Shown: positions 23,223-30,905 of the stretch, piece by piece
How the letters are laid out: each line of letters begins with the position of its first letter
Numbering within the stretch: the stretch's first letter is position 1
From: Selenomonas sp963528755
Lineage (GTDB): Bacteria > Bacillota > Negativicutes > Selenomonadales > Selenomonadaceae
Assembly: GCF_963528755.1 (NCBI RefSeq)
Contig: NZ_CAURXA010000002.1
Coordinates: 1-64,000, forward strand
Reading direction: 5' to 3'
Length of the DNA stretch: 64,000 nucleotides
Program-made: the position numbers and the translations under genes
The notes under the pieces: model-generated
What the model was told of the DNA's origin: nothing
Seen by the model: the letters and a program-made list of their open reading frames with translations, nothing else
Databases searched by the model: none

Positions 23223-24557
23223 ATGGAAAATTTAGATCTCGCTCGTCTCAGACGAAAGCGCGACCTGCACATCATCCTGCCCGTCTTCCTCGTGTCCATC
23301 ATCGCCTGCATCGACCGCGTGAACATCGCCTATGCAGCGCTGACGATGACGCAGGATCTCGACTGGATCACGCCCGAAATCTTCGGTGCAGGTGCGGGCA
23401 TTTTCTTCATGGGCTATCTGCTCCTGGAAATCCCTGGCGCACTCATCGCCGCCCGCTTCTCCGCCTCGAAGTGGATTGCACGCATCATGTTCACCTGGGG
23501 GCTTGTCTGCATCTTCATGGCATTCATGCAGACGCAGACGGAGTTCTACCTTTGCCGCTTCCTGCTCGGCGCCTCGGAAGCGAGCCTATATCCCGTCATC
23601 TACTCCGTGCTCTTCGCACGCTGGTTTTCCGAAAGGGAGAGAGCACGCGCCAATTCCCTCATGTTGACGTCACTTCTCATCTCAACGATCATCGGCGCAC
23701 CACTCGCGGGCTTCCTGCTGCAGACCTCTTTCTTCGGCATGCACGGCTGGCAGGAGCTGTTCATCTTGGAGGCAGTGCCCGCCCTCGCTTTTGCCGTATT
23801 TTTCTTCTACTTTGTCAAGGACAAGCCCGACCAGGTTTCTTGGCTCAGTGCAGAAGAAAAGGAATACTTGAACCGCCAGTACGAAGAAGAGCAGGCGCGT
23901 ATGCAGAGCGTTAAGAAGTACACGATCTTCCAGGCTTTCTCCGATCCCAAGGTCTTGAAGCTCTGCTTCATCTACTTCATGTGGGTCATCGGCTTCTGGG
24001 GCTTCAACTTCTGGATGCCGACGGTGCTCAAGGGGCTTTCAGGCTGGTCAACCGGATTCCTCGGCGGCGCCATCGCCATTCCGATGACGGCGGCGCTCCT
24101 CGTGCAGGTCATCATCGGCAAGACCTCGACGAAGACGGGTGATAAGGTCTGGCACGTCGCGGGCGCTCTCCTCGTCGGCGCCGTCGGCCTCGGACTCAGC
24201 CCTTTTGCTGATGACATGTATACGGCGCTCTTCCTCGTCTGCCTGTCCGCCATCGGCATCTACGCCGCCATGGGCGTCTGGTGGACGATCCCGACGAGCT
24301 TTCTCTCTGGCTCCGCCGCCGCCGGCAGCGTCGCCCTCATCAACTCCTGCGGCAATCTCGGCGGCTGGGTAGGCCCCTACATGATGGGCTGGCTCAAGAC
24401 GGAGACAGGATCCTTCGACACGGGATACTTCCTCATGGCGCTCTTCATGTTCGTCGCCGCGCTTACGGTGCTGACGATCCAATACCACTGGAACGGTGAG
24501 CGAAAGACACCACAAGCGGAAAGCGAACATCCGCTTTCTCTGCAGCAGGAAGCATAA
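23223..24557 (+). CDS. MFS transporter, anion:cation symporter type
   Basis: 444 aa with 12 predicted membrane helices. The first-helix block IDRVNIAYA and the later ASEASLYPVI block are typical of the ACS family (organic anions, sugar acids, some amino-acid derivatives). The ATG at 23223 follows AGGAGG. T-box control means supply follows tRNA charging, so the substrate is probably an amino acid or precursor; isoleucine or a branched-chain keto acid is the guess from the ATC specifier. It lies alone, opposite in direction to its neighbours. Confidence 0.88.
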   Translation: MENLDLARLRRKRDLHIILPVFLVSIIACIDRVNIAYAALTMTQDLDWITPEIFGAGAGIFFMGYLLLEIPGALIAARFSASKWIARIMFTWGLVCIFMAFMQTQTEFYLCRFLLGASEASLYPVIYSVLFARWFSERERARANSLMLTSLLISTIIGAPLAGFLLQTSFFGMHGWQELFILEAVPALAFAVFFFYFVKDKPDQVSWLSAEEKEYLNRQYEEEQARMQSVKKYTIFQAFSDPKVLKLCFIYFMWVIGFWGFNFWMPTVLKGLSGWSTGFLGGAIAIPMTAALLVQVIIGKTSTKTGDKVWHVAGALLVGAVGLGLSPFADDMYTALFLVCLSAIGIYAAMGVWWTIPTSFLSGSAAAGSVALINSCGNLGGWVGPYMMGWLKTETGSFDTGYFLMALFMFVAALTVLTIQYHWNGERKTPQAESEHPLSLQQEA

Positions 24558-24569
24558 ACCAACCAAACA

Positions 24570-24611
24570 AAACCGCCCTTGCAGTCGGAAATCGACTTGC
24601 AAGGGCGGTTT
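24570..24611. terminator. Bidirectional terminator between the MFS gene and rplL
   Basis: AAACCGCCCTTGCA and TGCAAGGGCGGTTT arms, perfect over 14 bp, serving the convergent genes on both sides. Confidence 0.9.
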
Positions 24612-24637
24612 CTTATGCAGCTTCTGCCGCGCCCAAA

Positions 24638-25009
24638 TTACTTGAGCTCGACCTTTGCGCCAGCCTCTTCGAGCTTCGCTTTGAGCTCTTCTGCCTCTGC
24701 CTTCGCGACGTTCTCCTTGATCGGAGCGGGAGCGCCATCAACGAGTTCCTTCGCTTCCTTCAGACCGAGACCCGTAGCTTCGCGGACAGCCTTGATGACA
24801 TTGATCTTCTTGTCGCCAGCAGCAGCGAGAACGACCGTGAATTCGGTCTTCTCCTCGCCGCCAGCAGCGGCCGGAGCAGCACCGGCAGCAGCAACAGCGA
24901 CCGGAGCCGCAGCGCTGACACCAAACTTCTCTTCCATATCCTTGACGAGTTCGGAAAGTTCGAGGACGGTCATGCCCTCAATGGCCTGCAGGATTTCTTC
25001 TTTAGTCAT
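24638..25009 (-). CDS. rplL: 50S ribosomal protein L7/L12
   Basis: 123 aa. An N-terminal dimerisation helix, an Ala/Gly-rich hinge (about 38-55) and a C-terminal domain with the VIKAVREATGLGLKEAKELV block that binds translation factors. Normal length. Last gene of the rplJ-rplL unit. Confidence 0.98.
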   Translation of the reverse strand: MTKEEILQAIEGMTVLELSELVKDMEEKFGVSAAAPVAVAAAGAAPAAAGGEEKTEFTVVLAAAGDKKINVIKAVREATGLGLKEAKELVDGAPAPIKENVAKAEAEELKAKLEEAGAKVELK

Positions 25010-25095
25010 GATTGTACCTCCATAAAATTGTTTTCTTCAAATGTATTCAGCTTGCAAGCGGCGGACATCTGCCCAACCGCTGCACTCTATAAGGT

Positions 25096-25650
25096 TCAGG
25101 CAGAAGCCTGCTCCTCCTTCTGCTTACGGATCGCCTCAAGCACATAGACCGCATTGCGGATGACTCCCTGGAGTACGTTGACCGTACCCGCAATCGGAGA
25201 CTGCATGCTGCCCAAGAGCTTTGCGAGAAGAACCTCGCGCGACGGCAGATCGGCCAAAGCCTTGACCTCGGCGACGTCGATGACGCGTCCGTCGAGAAGA
25301 CCTGCCTTGAGCGTCAGGATGCCGGCTTCATCGAGCTTGTTCTTCTTCATAAACTCGCAGATGACCTTCGCCGGCGCCACAGCGTCGTCAGTGGAAACGG
25401 CAAGAGCCGTCGTCCCCTCTAAGTGATCGCAAAGTTCGTCGAGCCCGAGTTCCTTCGCGGCGATGCGCGTCATCGTGTTCTTGACAACATGATACGAAAC
25501 GCCTGCCTCACGAAGCGCGCGGCGAAGCGCCGTGTCCTGCGCTACCGTCAGGCCTTTGTAGCTTGTAAAAACGGCTCCCTTCGCCGTCTGAAGCCTTTCC
25601 TTCAGCTCAGCGACGACCGCTTCCTTCTTTGCATTTACCTTTGCATTCAT
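25096..25650 (-). CDS. rplJ: 50S ribosomal protein L10
   Basis: 184 aa. Anchors the L7/L12 stalk on 23S rRNA. The N-terminal TSYKGLTV block and a C-terminal L12-binding helix are visible. The ATG at 25650 follows AGGGGG by 7 nt. It is preceded by an L10 leader that probably provides feedback control by L10(L12) complexes. Confidence 0.97.
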   Translation of the reverse strand: MNAKVNAKKEAVVAELKERLQTAKGAVFTSYKGLTVAQDTALRRALREAGVSYHVVKNTMTRIAAKELGLDELCDHLEGTTALAVSTDDAVAPAKVICEFMKKNKLDEAGILTLKAGLLDGRVIDVAEVKALADLPSREVLLAKLLGSMQSPIAGTVNVLQGVIRNAVYVLEAIRKQKEEQASA

Positions 25651-25680
25651 TCTTGCACCCCCTCTCAATGAGATTCAACA

Positions 25681-25715
25681 AAATAAAACGGCTCCCAACT
25701 GTATGCCGGAAGCCG
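25681..25715 (-). terminator. Attenuator terminator of the L10 leader
   Basis: On the minus strand CGGCTTCC pairs with GGGAGCCG (one G-U) and is followed by TTTTATTT, 31 bp before rplJ. Its place between leader and gene suggests attenuation. Confidence 0.75.
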
Positions 25716-25812
25716 CATCTTTTGAAGCAATGCGCCTGAATCCGACCTCGGCGGGCGAGCAACTTGCTCGTTAGATGGAAGATCCATACCTGCTGTCTAC
25801 AGTCATCGTATG
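25716..25812 (-). promoter_or_regulatory. Ribosomal protein L10 leader
   Basis: On the minus strand the conserved GTAGACAGCAGGT and GCCGAGG segments of the Firmicutes L10 leader flank a hairpin (GAGCAAGTTGCTC). L10 or L10-L12 binds this RNA to repress its own operon. The attenuator follows. Confidence 0.78.
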
Positions 25813-25825
25813 CTGTTTTATCGGA

Positions 25826-26512
25826 TTAAGCAAGCGTAGCAATCGGAACGCCGGGGCCCATCGTGGAGCTGACCGTGATCGCACGGATGTACTGCCCCTT
25901 CGCTGCTGCCGGGCGAACGCGGACGAGCGTGTCGATGAGCGCCTGATAATTCGCCTTGAGCTTATCGACATCGAACGAAGCCTTGCCAATCGGGACATGC
26001 ACGTTGCCGGCCTTGTCCGTGCGGTACTCGACCTTACCGGCCTTAATCTCGCTGATCGCCTTCACAAGATCCATTGTGACCGTACCGAGCTTCGGGTTCG
26101 GCATGAGACCGCGAGGACCCAAGACCTTACCGAGGCGGCCGACCGTACCCATCATATCGGGCGTAGCGACGGCGACATCGAAGTCGAACCAACCGCCCTG
26201 AATCTTCGTGACGATCTCGTCCGAGCCGACGTAATCAGCACCTGCATCCTCGGCTTCCTTGACCTTCTCGCCCTTGGCAAAGACGAGAACCTTCTTCGCC
26301 TTGCCCGTGCCGTGCGGCAGAACCATAGCACCGCGAACCTGCTGATCCGCGTACTTCGGATCAACGCCGAGACGGACGTGCAGCTCGATCGTCTCATCGA
26401 ACTTTGCCGTCGCAGTTTTCTTCACGAGTTCCATGGCCTCAGCGACACTGTAGAACTTCCCGTCTTCCAGAAGCTTCGCGGCATCCTGATATTTCTTGCC
26501 GTGTTTTGCCAT
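25826..26512 (-). CDS. rplA: 50S ribosomal protein L1
   Basis: 228 aa, usual length. It forms the L1 stalk and regulates its own mRNA in many bacteria. The rRNA-binding block TMDLVKAISEIKAGKVEYRTD is present. It follows rplK, but 174 bp separate the two stop/start codons, unusually long for this pair because a repeat sits between them. Confidence 0.97.
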   Translation of the reverse strand: MAKHGKKYQDAAKLLEDGKFYSVAEAMELVKKTATAKFDETIELHVRLGVDPKYADQQVRGAMVLPHGTGKAKKVLVFAKGEKVKEAEDAGADYVGSDEIVTKIQGGWFDFDVAVATPDMMGTVGRLGKVLGPRGLMPNPKLGTVTMDLVKAISEIKAGKVEYRTDKAGNVHVPIGKASFDVDKLKANYQALIDTLVRVRPAAAKGQYIRAITVSSTMGPGVPIATLA

Positions 26513-26545
26513 TCAAAATTCCCCTTTCGTGGTCATAGCGGTTTT

Positions 26546-26652
26546 TTACAATGAAACCCCAAGAGATCAAGCCGAAGGCGCAGACCGATTGGCTGGTTTC
26601 ATGTAAGAGCGGCGCACAATGTCCACAAAGTGGATGTCTGTGCGCGTAGTTT
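26546..26652 (-). repeat. Palindromic repeat family 1, full copy in the rplK-rplA gap
   Basis: Inverse-oriented full copy: module one with GTCCAC/GTGGAT and CGCACAA-type arms near 26615-26652, module two with GATTGGCTGG and ATGAAACC near 26546-26600. It fills most of the space between L11 and L1 genes and will be transcribed as a strong RNA hairpin. Confidence 0.85.
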
Positions 26653-26678
26653 CCTGCCACGAGCATGAGCGCCTCGAA

Positions 26679-27104
26679 TCAATCGACGATTTCGATGCCC
26701 ATGCTGCGAGCCGTTCCCTCGATCATGCGCGTAGCAGCTTCGAGGTCTGCCGCATTGAGATCCTGCATCTTCGACTGCGCAATCTCCTGCGCTTTCGCGC
26801 GCGGCACCTTAGCGACTTTCGTCTTGTTCGGCTCACCGGAAGCTTTTTCAATGCCGGCAGCTTTCTTCAAAAGAATTGCGGCGGGCGGCGTCTTCGTGAT
26901 GAACGTAAACGAACGATCCTCGAAGACCGTGATCTCGACCGGAATGACAAGACCAGCCTGTTTGGCCGTCCTCTCATTGAATTCCTTGACGAAAGCCATG
27001 ATGTTGACGCCTGCCTGACCGAGCGCCGGACCTACCGGAGGAGCCGGACTTGCCTTGCCGGCAACAACCTGCAACTTGACGAGCTTTGCGACCTTCTTTG
27101 CCAT
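26679..27104 (-). CDS. rplK: 50S ribosomal protein L11
   Basis: 141 aa, exactly the family length from the ATG at 27104, which follows AAGGAGGTG. The N-terminal PAPPVGPALGQAGVNIM block and the C-terminal rRNA-binding domain are present. Operon with nusG upstream. Confidence 0.98.
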   Translation of the reverse strand: MAKKVAKLVKLQVVAGKASPAPPVGPALGQAGVNIMAFVKEFNERTAKQAGLVIPVEITVFEDRSFTFITKTPPAAILLKKAAGIEKASGEPNKTKVAKVPRAKAQEIAQSKMQDLNAADLEAATRMIEGTARSMGIEIVD

Positions 27105-27168
27105 ACTTTTTAACACCTCCTTAAAAGGGGTTTATGCTGCTTCTCATATCGAGACACCGAGCGATTCC

Positions 27169-27705
27169 CTAGATTTTTTCAACCTCGTTGTACGACAGCT
27201 CAACCGTAGTCTCGCGTCCAAACATATCGACGAGGACTTTGACCATACCCTTTTCAGGGAAGACCTCCGCCACCGTAGCGGCGAAATTCTCAAAAGCACC
27301 TGAATTAATATGTACGGCCTGCCCGACCTCGAGATCGATGTGGGCGACGGGCTTCTCTTCCTCCGTCCCCATAGATTTCAAGATATGCTTTACTTCTGCT
27401 TCCGACAGCGGAATCGGCTTCGTTCCCGAGCCAACGAATCCCGTGACACCCGGCGTGTTGCGCACAACGTACCAAGAGCGGTCATTGACGATCATCTCAA
27501 CCAAGGCGTAGCCGGGGAAAACCTTCTTCTTGACGAGCTTCTTCTTGCCGTCCTTGATTTCGGCCTCTTCCTCCATCGGGACGATGACGTTGAAAATATT
27601 GTCCTCCATCCCCATGGTATGGACGCGAGACTCAAGATTCGCCTTGACCTTGTTCTCATATCCGGAATAGGTATGAATCACATACCATTTCTTCTCAGAT
27701 TCCAT
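27169..27705 (-). CDS. nusG: Transcription elongation/antitermination factor NusG
   Basis: 178 aa. An N-terminal NGN domain (WYVIHTYSGYENKV at 7-20, FPGYALVEM) binds RNA polymerase, and a C-terminal KOW domain (FAATVAEVFPEKGMVKVLVDMFGRE region) contacts S10 or Rho. Normal secE-nusG-rplK order. Confidence 0.97.
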   Translation of the reverse strand: MESEKKWYVIHTYSGYENKVKANLESRVHTMGMEDNIFNVIVPMEEEAEIKDGKKKLVKKKVFPGYALVEMIVNDRSWYVVRNTPGVTGFVGSGTKPIPLSEAEVKHILKSMGTEEEKPVAHIDLEVGQAVHINSGAFENFAATVAEVFPEKGMVKVLVDMFGRETTVELSYNEVEKI

Positions 27706-27720
27706 CGCGCCTCCAGCCTT

Positions 27721-27945
27721 CTATTGCAGAATAAGTTTAAACAGTCTTGCAAAAAACGTATCGCATACCCAAATCAGCGCACAGACGACAACGACCGCCA
27801 CCCCCACGACACCGGTATACGTCACCAGCTCTCTGTGAGTCGGCCATGTCACCTTCTTCATCTCCGCCTTGACCTCGCCCAAGAAACGGAAAAGGTTGAA
27901 ACCGCCCGAAGAAGACTGCGGCGCTGACGATCTTTCATCCGCCAA
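27721..27945 (-). CDS. secE: Preprotein translocase subunit SecE
   Basis: 74 aa. One amphipathic helix with VKAEMKKVTWPTHREL and one C-terminal membrane span, the minimal SecE form; it clamps SecY. I chose TTG 27945, which follows GGGGTG by 8 nt; ATG 27966 and a GTG between them are in frame but less well placed. Between rpmG and nusG, as usual. Confidence 0.93.
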   Translation of the reverse strand: MADERSSAPQSSSGGFNLFRFLGEVKAEMKKVTWPTHRELVTYTGVVGVAVVVVCALIWVCDTFFARLFKLILQ

Positions 27946-27986
27946 AGCATTCACACCCCGTATCATATTGCTGCAAGCCGCAGGGC

Positions 27987-28136
27987 TTACTTCGTTTCCT
28001 TATGCGGCGTATGCTTCTTGCAGAACTTGCAATACTTGTTGAATTCAAGCCGATCGGGATCGTTCTTCTTGTTCTTGTTGGTCTGATAGTTGCGGTTCTT
28101 GCAAACCGTGCAGGCCAACGTAACGGCGTTGCGCAT
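27987..28136 (-). CDS. rpmG: 50S ribosomal protein L33
   Basis: 49 aa, beginning MRNAVTLACTVCKNRNY. Four cysteines in two CxxC pairs (C9/C12 and C35/C38) make this the zinc-binding C+ form of L33. First gene of the rpmG-secE-nusG-rplK-rplA unit. Confidence 0.97.
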   Translation of the reverse strand: MRNAVTLACTVCKNRNYQTNKNKKNDPDRLEFNKYCKFCKKHTPHKETK

Positions 28137-28174
28137 GTTTCAGCACTCCTTCCCTTCCATAAAATCACTAACAT

Positions 28175-28203
28175 ACTTTATCACACTTAATACCGAGTGT
28201 CAA
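28175..28203 (-). promoter_or_regulatory. Sigma-A promoter of the rpmG-secE-nusG-rplKA operon
   Basis: On the minus strand -35 TTGACA (28198-28203), 17-bp spacer, -10 TAAAGT (28175-28180), 39 bp before rpmG. Confidence 0.8.
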
Positions 28204-28245
28204 CAATATGCAAGGAAAAATCCCCGAACTTCCCGCCAACATAAC

Positions 28246-28265
28246 AAAAACCCCTCGCGGGGCTT
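28246..28265 (-). terminator. Terminator after tRNA-Met
   Basis: On the minus strand AAGCCCCGCGAGGGG ends in TTTTT, 6 bp past the tRNA. Confidence 0.82.
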
Positions 28266-28270
28266 GAAAA

Positions 28271-28347
28271 TGGTGGCGGCACAGAGATTCGAACTCCGGA
28301 CACTGCGGGTATGAACCGCATGCTCTAGCCAACTGAGCTATGCCGCC
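28271..28347 (-). tRNA. tRNA-Met, elongator (anticodon CAT)
   Basis: 77 nt with encoded CCA. Acceptor GGCGGCA/TGCCGCC is fully paired, unlike the initiator. The loop TTCATAC gives CAT. A lysidine-modified tRNA-Ile2 would also have CAT, but its loop is usually CTCATAA; elongator Met is preferred. Confidence 0.92.
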
Positions 28348-28356
28348 CTATTATGA

Positions 28357-28432
28357 TGGAGCTGATGACCGGGATTGAACCGGTGACCTTATCCTTACCA
28401 AGGATACGCTCTGCCGACTGAGCTACATCAGC
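28357..28432 (-). tRNA. tRNA-Thr (anticodon GGT)
   Basis: 76 nt with acceptor GCTGATG/CATCAGC, loop TTGGTAA (anticodon GGT) and encoded CCA. Nine bp upstream of tRNA-Met and co-transcribed with it. Confidence 0.96.
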
Positions 28433-28449
28433 AAATCGACAACAATAGG

Positions 28450-28478
28450 ATTATACACGATACACCATGGCTTTGCAA
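28450..28478 (-). promoter_or_regulatory. Sigma-A promoter of the tRNA-Thr/tRNA-Met unit
   Basis: On the minus strand -35 TTGCAA (28473-28478), 17-bp spacer, -10 TATAAT (28450-28455), 17 bp before tRNA-Thr. Confidence 0.82.
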
Positions 28479-28510
28479 GGGATTCGCGAAAATTTTCTTT
28501 TCCCTGACGC

Positions 28511-28547
28511 AAAAAACCGCAGCACCACAAAGGCGCTGCGGCAAAAA
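28511..28547 (-). terminator. Terminator after cheV
   Basis: On the minus strand GCCGCAGCGCC pairs with GGTGCTGCGG and is followed by TTTTTT, 14 bp past the cheV stop. Confidence 0.85.
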
Positions 28548-28560
28548 GAAGAGTTGTTCC

Positions 28561-29529
28561 TTAAAAGTCATCGCCCATGCCCGTCGTGTCGACGCCGAAG
28601 ATCAGCTTGTCAATCGTATGGATGAGCTGGTTGATCTCGGGCTTCGAAATCTGGGCGCTTGCACCGAGGTCGTCACCCTTGCGGCGCATTTCTTCGGAGA
28701 TTAGAGATGAGAAGAGGATGAGCGGAATCTGACGCAGACGGTCGTCGTCGCGCACGAGCTTCAGCAGACGATGTCCGTCCATCTTCGGCATCTCGACATC
28801 GGAGATGATGATGCGCACCTTCTCGGGAATCTGCTGAGGCTCCGTCTTCTCCGCAACCTCTCTAAGGAAGTTCCACGCATCTTCGCCGTTGCCAAAGTCG
28901 CGCACGAACGTATATCCGGCGCCGTGCAGCGTATTGACAAGGAGGTCACGCAGGAGCACCGAGTCCTCCGCCACGATGATGTGCTGCGAGGCACGCCTCT
29001 GCTTGATGTCTTCCGACGTGTCGTCGACCGTCGTGAGTTTCTGGTTGATCTCGGGATTGATCTCCGCCATGATCGTCTCGAAGTCGAGCAGGAGGACGAT
29101 CTTGCCTTCCATCTTCACGAGACCGACGACGCGCGACTGGTCGCCGACTTCCGGAGCCGGCTCCATGTTTTTCCACGAGATGCGATGGATGCGCGAAACA
29201 TTGTCGACGAGGAAGCCCATGTCATAGCCGTTAATCTCCGTCACAATGATGTTCTGCGAGCGTCCCGCCGCCTGTCCGCTCATGACGCCGAGGCAGCGCG
29301 GCAGATCGACGAGCGGCACAGCCCTGCCGCGCAGGGTGAAAAGCCCGTTGATGTACGGATGCGCCTGCGGCATCGTCGTCACGGGGAAGTCCGAGGCCTT
29401 GATGACCTCGCGCACCTTCGCGACGTTGATGCCATAATCGACAGCGCCGATGTTGAACTCGATGATTTCAAACTCATTTGTACCGGTTTCCAGCAAAATG
29501 CCCTTCTTCTCGTCTTTTCCTTCTGCCAT
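28561..29529 (-). CDS. cheV: Chemotaxis protein CheV
   Basis: 322 aa. An N-terminal CheW-like coupling domain (about 10-165) links receptors to CheA; a C-terminal receiver domain (about 185-315) has ISDVEMPKMDG with the phospho-acceptor Asp and a Lys in ISKPE. CheV works in adaptation. The ATG at 29529 follows AGGGGGCGG; the longer frame to 29559 is rejected. It stands alone and adds to the evidence for flagellar motility. Confidence 0.94.
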   Translation of the reverse strand: MAEGKDEKKGILLETGTNEFEIIEFNIGAVDYGINVAKVREVIKASDFPVTTMPQAHPYINGLFTLRGRAVPLVDLPRCLGVMSGQAAGRSQNIIVTEINGYDMGFLVDNVSRIHRISWKNMEPAPEVGDQSRVVGLVKMEGKIVLLLDFETIMAEINPEINQKLTTVDDTSEDIKQRRASQHIIVAEDSVLLRDLLVNTLHGAGYTFVRDFGNGEDAWNFLREVAEKTEPQQIPEKVRIIISDVEMPKMDGHRLLKLVRDDDRLRQIPLILFSSLISEEMRRKGDDLGASAQISKPEINQLIHTIDKLIFGVDTTGMGDDF

Positions 29530-29611
29530 GAAAAATCCGCCCCCTATTTCATACTTCATAAAGATTCAATTCGTTAAAAAGCTCTGAAATCCTTCTTTTA
29601 TTTGCAGGGAA

Positions 29612-30529
29612 TCACGGATTATTTTCGCGCTTCCCCTCGCCCTCCTCAAGCGAAGCCCCGTCTCTAAGAAGCGTCCAGCCGTCCTTCTCCTCGATGCTTC
29701 CCGCCTTGAGCAGATGCCCGAGAGCGCGCTTGAACGCCGCCTTGCTGATCTGGAATTTCGCCTTGATGATCTCAGGCGTCGTCTTGTCGCTGTAGGGCAT
29801 CCTGCCCTTGTGCTCCTCAAGATAGGTGAGGATCCTCTCGGCGTCCGTGACGAGCGCCTTCTCCTTCGGCTCACGCAGGGAGCCATTGAGCCTGCCGTCC
29901 GTGCGCACATAGGTGATGCGCACGGTAACTTCCTCGCCTACACGCGGCCGCTCGCGCATGTCCTTGTGGGGAACGAACACGATGTAACGTTCGTTCGTGA
30001 AAATAAATGCGCCGCTCTCCGTGATGTTGTAGATCGAGCCAGATAGACGGGCGCCAACACGCACATCTGTCGCGGGCTTCGAGGCGCGCCGCAGTTCGTC
30101 CTCAACCTCCATCGTCACAGCAAGCCTGCCCGATTTGTCCGTGTAGAGCTTCGCCCAGACGACTTCGCCGATCTGCGGCCTGCCGCGCATTCCCGCATAA
30201 GGCAGGAAGATGCCGCGCTCAGCGCCGACATCGAGAAAAGCACCGTCGCGACTCACATTAATGACCGTGAGCCGTGCGACCTGCCCTTCCTTCATGCGCG
30301 GCGTCCTCATGCTCGCCGTCAGGCGATGCTTGGGATCGAGGTAGAGGAACACTTCGACCTCTTCTCCGACGGAGAGTTCGCGCGTCTGCTGTGTCTTGTG
30401 CAACAGGATGTCATCCGATGTACTGCCTGTCTCAGCGTCAAGGAACACACCGAAGTCGCCAAGACGCGCGACGCGAAGCTTGGCGACTGTACTCGGTCCG
30501 TACTTCCTGCGCTTTTCTTCCGCCATCAT
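29612..30529 (-). CDS. S1-type RNA-binding protein (CvfB/YitL family)
   Basis: 305 aa. Three S1-like OB folds (about 10-70, 80-145, 155-225) followed by a winged-helix domain with PEIIKAKFQISKAAFKRALG near 255-275, the CvfB architecture. CvfB affects virulence and exoprotein expression in staphylococci through RNA; the role here is unknown. The ATG directly follows the rsfS TAG. Confidence 0.87.
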   Translation of the reverse strand: MMAEEKRRKYGPSTVAKLRVARLGDFGVFLDAETGSTSDDILLHKTQQTRELSVGEEVEVFLYLDPKHRLTASMRTPRMKEGQVARLTVINVSRDGAFLDVGAERGIFLPYAGMRGRPQIGEVVWAKLYTDKSGRLAVTMEVEDELRRASKPATDVRVGARLSGSIYNITESGAFIFTNERYIVFVPHKDMRERPRVGEEVTVRITYVRTDGRLNGSLREPKEKALVTDAERILTYLEEHKGRMPYSDKTTPEIIKAKFQISKAAFKRALGHLLKAGSIEEKDGWTLLRDGASLEEGEGKRENNP

Positions 30530-30883
30530 CTAGTCCTCATAATGCTCGACCGGCGCATCGCTCCATAGCCTTTCCAAAGCGTAGAACGCGCGGCTTTCCG
30601 TCATGAAAACATGCGCGACACAATCGCCGTAGTCGAGGAGAACCCACTCGCCCTCGCGGTAGCCTTCCTTGTGCAGATACGGCTTCTCGTGCTTTTCCAG
30701 CATCTCGTCTTCGATATTGTCAGCGATAGCGCGCACCTGCGTCGCCGTATTCGCCGAGCAGACGATGAAATAGTCCGCCGCTGTCGTGAGCTCCGCCATG
30801 CGCATGATGACGATATCTTCCGCCTTCTTGTCACTCGCAGCTCTGGCGATCGCCCGACTCATTTCTTCCGGTGTGTTGCTCAA
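30530..30883 (-). CDS. rsfS: Ribosomal silencing factor RsfS
   Basis: 117 aa. It binds L14 and blocks subunit joining in starvation. The DYFIVCSANTATQVRAIADNI block and the GEWVLLDYGDCVAHVF block are family hallmarks. The TTG start follows AGGAGG by 9 nt. The nadD-yqeK-(lcp)-rsfS order is common in Firmicutes. Confidence 0.93.
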   Translation of the reverse strand: MSNTPEEMSRAIARAASDKKAEDIVIMRMAELTTAADYFIVCSANTATQVRAIADNIEDEMLEKHEKPYLHKEGYREGEWVLLDYGDCVAHVFMTESRAFYALERLWSDAPVEHYED

Positions 30884-30905
30884 AATCCATGCCTCCTACT
30901 GCTCT

